Positions 48,901 to 57,900 of a DNA stretch of 64,000 bases are shown here, one piece after another; the stretch's first letter is position 1, and every line of letters starts with the position of its first letter. The stretch covers positions 187,124,386 through 187,188,385 of the forward strand of contig OY754327.1 in the NCBI GenBank assembly GCA_963573305.1, given 5' to 3'. The position numbers and the translations under genes were made by a program. The notes under the pieces were generated by a model. It saw only the letters and a list, made by a program, of their open reading frames with translations. It did no database searches and was not told where the DNA came from. Source of the stretch: Pyrrhosoma nymphula. Taxonomy: Eukaryota; Arthropoda; Insecta; Odonata; Coenagrionidae.

Positions 48901-51900
48901 AATGTTAAACGGGGACACACTGTACAAAAGAACGAGCAAGCAATAATCCTTGAATATCTAATGCTAAGAATAGTTCATTACATGAGTATTCCACAATTCA
49001 AACATCCTATCCTTGGTATACATGCACTTTGTCCCATCCATTCACCACAGCCAGCGGACAAATACTAAGTATGAACCTCACCCAAGTCAATGTTCAGCAG
49101 CATTCGATTGTCTTTCAGCTGCAGAGCGACATAATCACCCTGAGTACCCCTGCTGTACATAACGACTCCATCAGCGCTGTTGGTGCGGAAACGAAACCTT
49201 ATGGACTCCCGAAGGGCCGCAATTGGGTCCCTCATCAAGTCCCATCGAACCAAGGAGGATCCATTGAAGTACAAGTTATCAGCCACTGAAAAGGGATGCA
49301 GCAAATTAATGTCCCCAAATTTCATTTGAAAAACAAATTAACTTTCCCATCATTGCAGAATTAATGCATTCACAAGAAAACAGGAGCATACTGACCATAG
49401 TCACAGCCATAAAGCTCTACCCTCATCGATATCCTATCCCTCCACCGTGTTGGGTTGATACGAATCCATTGCGCAATGATGGGCACTTCAAATATGTTCT
49501 TGCGTGCATGGTCACCATTGTGATTACCTTTGAACATCTGGAAATTGAAGTTGAAAAAAAAACACGATTAGCTAACATGAGTGAGCTTCCCTGGTTGAAA
49601 CAACAGTGGAACTTAAATACAGAAAAAGTACTCTACAACAACCTTGAACACGTCAACAACACTAAAGGAAGCAATATCAATACTTAAAAATACTATCTTT
49701 CATTGTAGCAAGTACTGAATAAAGACAACTATAGATGCAAAAATCATATCATGAAAAAAATCTGACAGGATGGATCTAAAAAAATGTTGCCCAATAATCT
49801 TAGTAGAGAGCCAATGACAAATCGGTCGAACATACTGCTCCTCCAAATTCAGAAATGTCAGCTTTCCTAAAAGCAGAGAGGAGGTACGACAAACACAAAG
49901 AATTTAATAGGATAGTCAATGCTTTTAGTAATAACTAAACAGTACCAGGTAATTTTAAAGTGTTTTTTTAAACTAAACTAAACTTTAAATCTGCCAAACG
50001 TAGCGAACCAGAGGACTCCTGACCACCAGGCCATCCCCAGATGCTGCCTTTCGACTCTAAAAGAGCAATGAAAGCCAACATGTAATGTTGATTAATAAAT
50101 GACATTATCTAATAACTTGAGGGTTTCTTGATTTTCATGCTACCATGCCCAACGTGCAATCCTTCTAATGAGCTACTAGACCCCCCCTGTGGTCCATGAC
50201 AGTACCGAGAGTGCACGTCACATTTTCGCTTACTCTTGGGTAAATTGCTTGCATTTTTAAACATATATTTTGAACGAATTCTGTTATTGGTGAACCTAGA
50301 GATTGCCACCTACAGGCAAATTACCAATTGTTTCACCCGAGCAAGTTTCCATTCATTGGATTCTATTCATTCATGTGTGCAATGGTGTGCTCTCGAGCTG
50401 CGTGCGCGCACGCACACTTCAACACACCCAATGGAAAGCTCCCTTGACATTCTAACAGAACTCTCCTTCGTCATTCATTTATTTCCTTGTGGAAATAGTC
50501 ACAGTCACTCGTTATTTAAAATATGCACTTTATTCATATGAATTGAATTGCGTAATCCATTTATGTCACATACACATTTTCAGTGTTTTTCGGATACAGG
50601 TATTTTTCAGATATCAGTGCTTCATCATGCATCAATTAGAATGGATAACACAGTTTACTGAGCGTAAGTAGAAGTGCATAGGAAGCCGGTCTCTTCCCAG
50701 GTCCACCAGAGATAGACCCCAAATAGATCTGGTATCCAGAAAATCACACCTGTGTTTGTTTGTGGGCTTGTTAGCTTAAGCTGTAGCTTAAACTAACAAG
50801 CCAGATATGTCCCAAGATCCTTCGTGCCTTCGTCAGCAAACGACCCACGGGTAATGGCCAAGCACTCGAACCACTCCCTATGACATTACACCATATCATT
50901 CCAACATGAATTTTGAAATTCATGAAAATGTGGTCAATCCAGATATGTGATACAAACAAATACGCACATACAATGTCCTACCCAGGAATATACATAAGAA
51001 ACTCTGAGATGACAACATTAACTTACTACCACCAACTAAAACATTAAACATCACAATAACTAAAGAGATTTGATTAATGAAACAAAATTGCAATACATTT
51101 CCAACACACTCTCTGTACCACTTTTTATGTATTCCACAGATACAAATAAGCCAATACACTAATGTGCTGTTATAACATACATAACTTTTTTTAAGTGAAA
51201 AAAAATCTCTAAGAAATAGATCGTTAATCATCAAAAATGAAAACACAACACTAATATTAATTTGATTCCCAAACTTCTAATCACTGAATTTTCTGGCTTT
51301 TAAGGAACACTTTCCTCCTCAAGTAATCCTTGGAAAATCACACTGCATCTTACATGAACAATACTAAGGTCAGATTTGGCATTCAGACAATACTGGCAAC
51401 GAGTTTTCGGTGGCACAGTGCTGGATTTTGGAATTCCAAAAACTTACCACATACTGCGGCGTAGGTTTCCTCGGGGCTTGAATGAAGGCTCGTACATTGT
51501 TAGGGTTTCCACTGTGTTCATGTTGACTTTTGGACAACAGTTTCGCCCGGTTTCCTCCGAGCGTCTTCAGGTCGAAGTGCCTGGACACCAAAATCGTTGA
51601 CTTTTATTCCTGTTAAATCTCCCTCCAAGTTAATCTAACTAATCGCCAAAGAAAAGAGATACTTCTCTAGGCTGATAAGAGAGTCAATAGAGATAATAAT
51701 AAATAAGAATTATAACAGGGAAGACGGATACCAACTAGGAGGCCCGTGGAAGAGGATTTGTCAGAAAGACATTACGGGAAGAATCATGACACTTGGAGGG
51801 AGAATGAACAGGAATATAAGTCGACAATTTTGGGGTCCAGGCACTTCGACCCGAAGACACTCGGAGGAAACCAGGCGAAACTGTAGTCCAAAAGTCAACA

Positions 51901-54900
51901 TGAACGTGGAGGAAACCCGAACAATAAACAAGCCTTCACTTACCACATACTTGCAAGTCAAGTTTACTTTAGAGTTATTTAACCCTGGAACAAGCTGTGT
52001 TGGTGTATTTACTTACATTGTTGGGTTAAAGATTGCTTCTCAGATTAAACACAAACAATATTGAAGAGTAATAAAAAGGTTGCCCATCTTCGCCAAAATA
52101 TGAATAAGCAAAACTACGGTGACTCTTATACGTTTTCATACTTCTCATAAAAGCCAGAAAATACAAAGTAAGCAACAGAATGTCCCACTGTATGCATGCA
52201 TGCATGCAAAGTATGAATGAAATTTCACATTAGATGAAATAGTATGTCAATAAAACCACCTGAACATTACCAGTCATGACAAAAATATGTATTATTCATA
52301 AGAAATGAATTGCTCAGAAATTACGTAACATCAATATACCTATTTCACTGGGTCGACCAATGAACAGGAAATCTACTCAAAAGTGGTTGTATAAAAATAC
52401 AAACACAATAAATGACCAAAAAATCAGGGTGAGTCAATGAGTCAGGGTGTCCAGTTCCAGATAAAGAGTAATGCCCTCAACTCATTCAAGTCTTACCATA
52501 AAAAAGCAACTAATCGAAACTTCATAAGAAACTCAATGGCAACTCATATTCATGGAACATGCCATTTTTGTAAATAAAATAACTAGATTATCCACACCTT
52601 GAAATTACCTAATATGTGATCTAGCACAGCGACATTCAGTCCTGCCAGGGAAACAGGGAATTTAAACTACTAAATCTGGAATTTATATTTTTCAATATTT
52701 TTAACTTGTTTCAAGCAAAACTTTTGAATATGATAGTTGACACCAAAATGTAAACAAACATATTGGTGCATTTTCCCATCACCTGCAAAGCAAATATTAC
52801 ACTAAATGTTGGGTCTTGCAGCAGGAATCTATTCATGATATCGCTGAAGTGGTGTCCACCCCCTCACAGGATATATTACCCATGGATTATTTTTTCCAGA
52901 TTAGGAGATTTTACATTGAATTCACTCACACTTTAAATTTCCACCATCATTTTGTTAACTAAATAATTATTTACTTTGCTGAAAATGCTCATGAAGCTAA
53001 ATCTGTTTGTTTATTGATTAGAGTCCAAGATAATAGAGCAGTTGAAATACAGTAGGCTCTCAATTAACCGGGATCGGGTTAGCCTGGATGCTCCCAAAAA
53101 TATGAAATATCCTGAGAAATGTAGTCATTTGCAAACTCAATAATCCCGTATGCCAAATAGATATATATCAGGAAATCTGTTTCTAGGGGGGTTGTGCTTG
53201 AACCACTCGAGATGATTCCGATCACGTAACTATGGAGTCACGTGGCACAATAACAAAAGGTTCGCCATTTAAGTGCATTTAATATATTCGGATGGATAAA
53301 TTGAGTGTGTAATATGTTGATTATTGCGACCCTAATCAAGATCTTTGACTCCATCAATAATATCCCGGTGAAAAAAAAAACCGATAGGAAAGGCTGAGTG
53401 AGATTTTTACGAATGGTTTAAGAACACCAAAATCTCAAACATTTTGTGATTGTACCACACGACTCATTAGTTACTTGATGGTAATCATCTCGAACGGTTT
53501 AAACGCACTCACACACAGCTACTGGAGTGCAGGCAACGTGGGGAAACATCTTTTTGTAATTTTGTTCATGTCTGATGTTTAATAAGAGAAAAATTATTTC
53601 TCTTAAAACATCTGCATTGTGGGCAGCCGCATTGGGAAACTAATTAACTGCAGTTGATGAGAAAAGCCCCTGCGGTTGAGAAGACTGGTACTCAAAAAAC
53701 AAACTGCAGATACTAAAGGGCCATGATTGACAAATGATACCTGTAGTGCAATCAGAAATGTGTGCATAGACTGCAGTGCAGCACTCCTAAATGTACATCC
53801 CAGTACATTGGACAAAGTGGTCGTGCCATTAACATTCATGTGCTTGAACACAAGAAGTGCTGGTTGAAGGAAGACATTACATCTGGTTTCGCAAAACATT
53901 TTATGGAGCACGATCATTTTATTCAAATTTACTCATGAAGTCTTCCATACCGTGAGAAAATGAGCCAAACTTGACTTATGCGAACATTGTGAATACATCC
54001 AATCAAAAATATAAACCTTTCAAATAAAAATGTTTTCCAGTTTCATACCCCATTATCATCAATAGCCTTCCCTCCTTCCATCGAACCTCAAACTTAACCT
54101 CACCAATTGTTTATTCCCCCTTAATATAATCTCACTCCCCCCTCGGCCTTTTGTCATATATGTTAGATTTCTGCTCTGACGTAATGGAAACCCTCACTCA
54201 ACCATAGGGTAATGGAAGGGCAATAAGATATAATGTCAGAGGCCCTTGTATTTCAATAAGGGTAGTGATTCCTCCAACACAGATTTATCTTATGCAGCAC
54301 AGTAGCAGAACATAACCCCATGTTAGATGAAGTTTCATCGACCTGGTAGAATCTTGCCACTACAATGGAAATATTACATAAGGCACAATCTCAGGTTTTT
54401 CACAGAAAAAGTTTTTGTTTTTTTCACAATAAATAGTAATAGGATTAAGCCCCAAAAGAAGGTTAGTGTCCGGCCAGAAATGCAAGCTGATTTTTCTTCA
54501 ATGGAGGACATAAGACAGGGAGAATCCATTCATTCCTTAGTAAAATAGAAATCTCCAGCGGAGACTAAAGATGGGCAGTCACAGTCCTCAGCACCACATG
54601 CAGAGCAGACACATCAAAAGAGGCACATCAGCAGAGCACCCAGCCCTTTGCTGATCATGGCCATGAAATAGCTCTCAAAAGGAGACATCCCGTAACTGAT
54701 ATTCGGAATCCAAATGACGCAAATATTTTCTGATACTATAGAAAGAATGTGGGAAAAGTGTCACGGCTATCTTTCATTTGGACCCAGGTTCGTGAGAAAA
54801 ATGCAACTATTTTACAATTTGGGCAATTTACAGTGATTGCGTAAAGTATTCGAAAGAAAAAAAGTTTGCCCTGACTGGGACTCGAACCCCAGCCACATTA

Positions 54901-57900
54901 TTGGTGATAACTGGCCCAGCGCCTCTAACCGCTCAGCCACGGATTCTGATGCTTAAGGAGAGCACTGCAAAGGATTTATACGGATGGAAATTCTATAGTT
55001 GCGTTTTTCTCGCGAACCCGGGCCCAAATGGAAGAAAGCTGTGACACTTTTCCTGCATTCTCTCTATAGTTTCAGAAAATTCTTGCATCATTTGGATCCC
55101 TAACATCAGTCACGCAATGTCTCTAGTAAGATACATTCCCGACAAAAAGTCAGAAGCTCTTCAACTTGTGTTGACATTGTTCTTATGATTTCTACTCATA
55201 ATTCCAGTGAATCGATATATACAGCACATAGATATATCCACACATTATGTATTGATATATCCATGAATCCATCTAATATGAAAGTGAGTTAATGCTGGTT
55301 TCGTTAAATTGAACCATTATTTTTTAGCTTCCTATACGTCAATATGTGACCTGTATGAATCCAGTACATTAATGATTATAGAAATACAATACACAAGTCT
55401 TGTCCCTCTATCACTGTAATACAGTCATCTTTGATTGGCACTCTAGCATTTAGCACTACATAAAAGAAATGTTCCACACAAATTTTGCTCTTGTATCCCC
55501 TTCTCTCATCCTAAGCCCGTTTGCGCAGGCCTTTACTTCAACTATGTATTAGCAGATATTCTTAACATGTAACTATTGCAAACAAATAATGGATTAGTAA
55601 AATCTTTTCTAATTTAGTTCAACTTTAACACATATCAACTGTAATCAATAACAATTATCGACTGGAACCCAATGGTCTAGCCATTTAAAAGGTAATGCGT
55701 ATAGACTGAATCCGCGTCTCGACTGCTTCGAGAGCAGTCGAGACGCGGATGCCTTGTCGGGCAGTCCCAATTTTCAGTGATTTTTCTGCTCTCCTCTCTC
55801 CGCGTTTTATACTACGTGTCCTTTCCAGCTCTTTTTTGTAAAACTACTTGCAACATTGGTCGTCCTCTTTTTCATCTTCCAACAAAAGCAACAAAACTAA
55901 ATCACCACCATCCATTTCTGCTAAAAATCAACTCACTCTCAGGAAACACAAAAGCGATCAAAAATTCATAATTAAACTAAATCCACAGAAATTAGAAATT
56001 TTAGAAATTTTTCGGCTCCGGGGTGGTAAGTTTTTTATGAACAGGGCTCCGAGGTGGTAAGTTTTTAATGAACAGGACTGTACCATTTATTCATAGAATA
56101 TACATGTACATAGTGCCAATTTATGATATTATGTCTTCAAGTACTTTTTATTTTCTTATTTCAGTGACTGAAATTTTAGCTGGTGGTATTCAAAGCCTGA
56201 TTCTATTCATTGAATTAGCTAAGTAAAAGAAGAATATAGAATGCAAAGTTATTTCGTAGTTTTATGTTGTACGTCTGGAATCTGGATTACAGAATTTCAT
56301 GTGGCGATTTCATTCATTCTTAGCAACATTACTGAAAAACAACGGAATTGGGCAAAGTTTGGTGTCTACTCAATCAGCGTTTCAGCGGAATCATGACTAT
56401 ATTTATTTTTTTATTAATGTTGGACAAATGTTAATGCAATTAAAGTAATTGAAATGCCCAGCTGTGAGTCATCGCGTAAGACCATCTTTTCCACAGCCCC
56501 GGCCACGGAACGGAGGTATGGCAGGGAAGGGTCGCTACCTACTCCATGCTCCGCGACGAGTCGAATTGTCCAAAACGGCTCGGAATTACATTTTTACGCT
56601 GAGACGCTATGTTGGTCATTATGCCTGCTACGCACTCACTTTCCCCTCTGTTCCTTAACTTACCCCTCCCACACATTGCACCTCCTCTGTTCTGCGCATC
56701 TGCAGGCCTTAAGCTCTCGCAAGGAATGTAGCTGCTTTTATGATAGGGTGAATGGAGTAACCCCCGCAATGACGGGGAAAGGAGGAACAGACAGATGATT
56801 TCGGCCTGGAGTGTGGCCTAACCTGGAGCTGGAATGCTCGGACGAAAATCTCCTTGCTTGATCGAAAGCGGAGGGAAAACAATAACAAAAAATATCCCAA
56901 ATTTTAGTTCAATATAGAACCTTTAAATGGATCGTGAGATTTAATAAATGAAGAGCTGGCGACCTAATCTGAAAAGAGTCACAAATAAAGCTTTCGCATA
57001 GTAGAGTTGAAAATGAAAATTATTGATTTGTAGTGATAGCATCGTTAGTAGCCGATGAAGTGTAAAAGGAGTTATAGCGCCTTCACCGATGAAGTACGTG
57101 GCTTGTATGTACAATATACTTTTGAAAGGAGGTACCTATTTAGCTGGACTCTTCTATAAGCTCTTCTATCAGCTCCATCATATCGGAAATAACCACACAC
57201 AAATAAGATGATTCCCAGGGAGAATAACGACTGTTATTTCACGAGATTATCGGGTGTATCAGTATTGAAAATTGGAAGAATTAAACTCCGACAAATTAGT
57301 TGTGTTCAACTGACAATGAGTGTACCCTGTGGGCATGAACACACATTTAAATATATTTTCATGAATTATAACGTTGTAAATCATGCAAGTACGTCACGAG
57401 AGTACATCTTAATCTAAGGAAACAAAAAAAGAGCATCGCGATGTTTTTGAAAGATACTCGTTCGCACGAAATTTGCCAATTTCCGGTCCCGTCGACTTCG
57501 TAATTTGGAGTTTCTACTGTATATGTTCTCCAATACATTGCCTTTACCTTTTTCTATCTAATGGATCGATCTACAGGGTTCTGGTCAATAAATCCTAGTT
57601 CCAATACCCAAAGATAAAAAAATCTCCCCAACTTCGGATGAAACTGGACACCCTGAGTGTACACCTAACTCTTCAGAATGAATTACAACATTAAAGAAGA
57701 AGAAGATACCTCAGGCTCTCCAGATGTACTGGCGTAACTTTTCCAATTATCTCCATCGTCTGAGTATTGTACAATGTATTCTGTGACATACTCTCTGGTT
57801 TTTGAACGCCCTTGAGTCACAATGGCTCGAATCTCTTTCCTACTTGCCAGTTTTATCTTAAGATATTCATAGTAATTGTTTTCCTGAGGGGTCCAAGCAG

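Noticed and set aside
54865..54956. Functional tRNA gene
   Set aside because: A and B boxes are good but acceptor-stem ends do not pair and no anticodon arm is clear.
57208..57527. Complete Tigger-like element ending near 57519
   Set aside because: Only one terminus with TA could be seen; no inverted partner was found.
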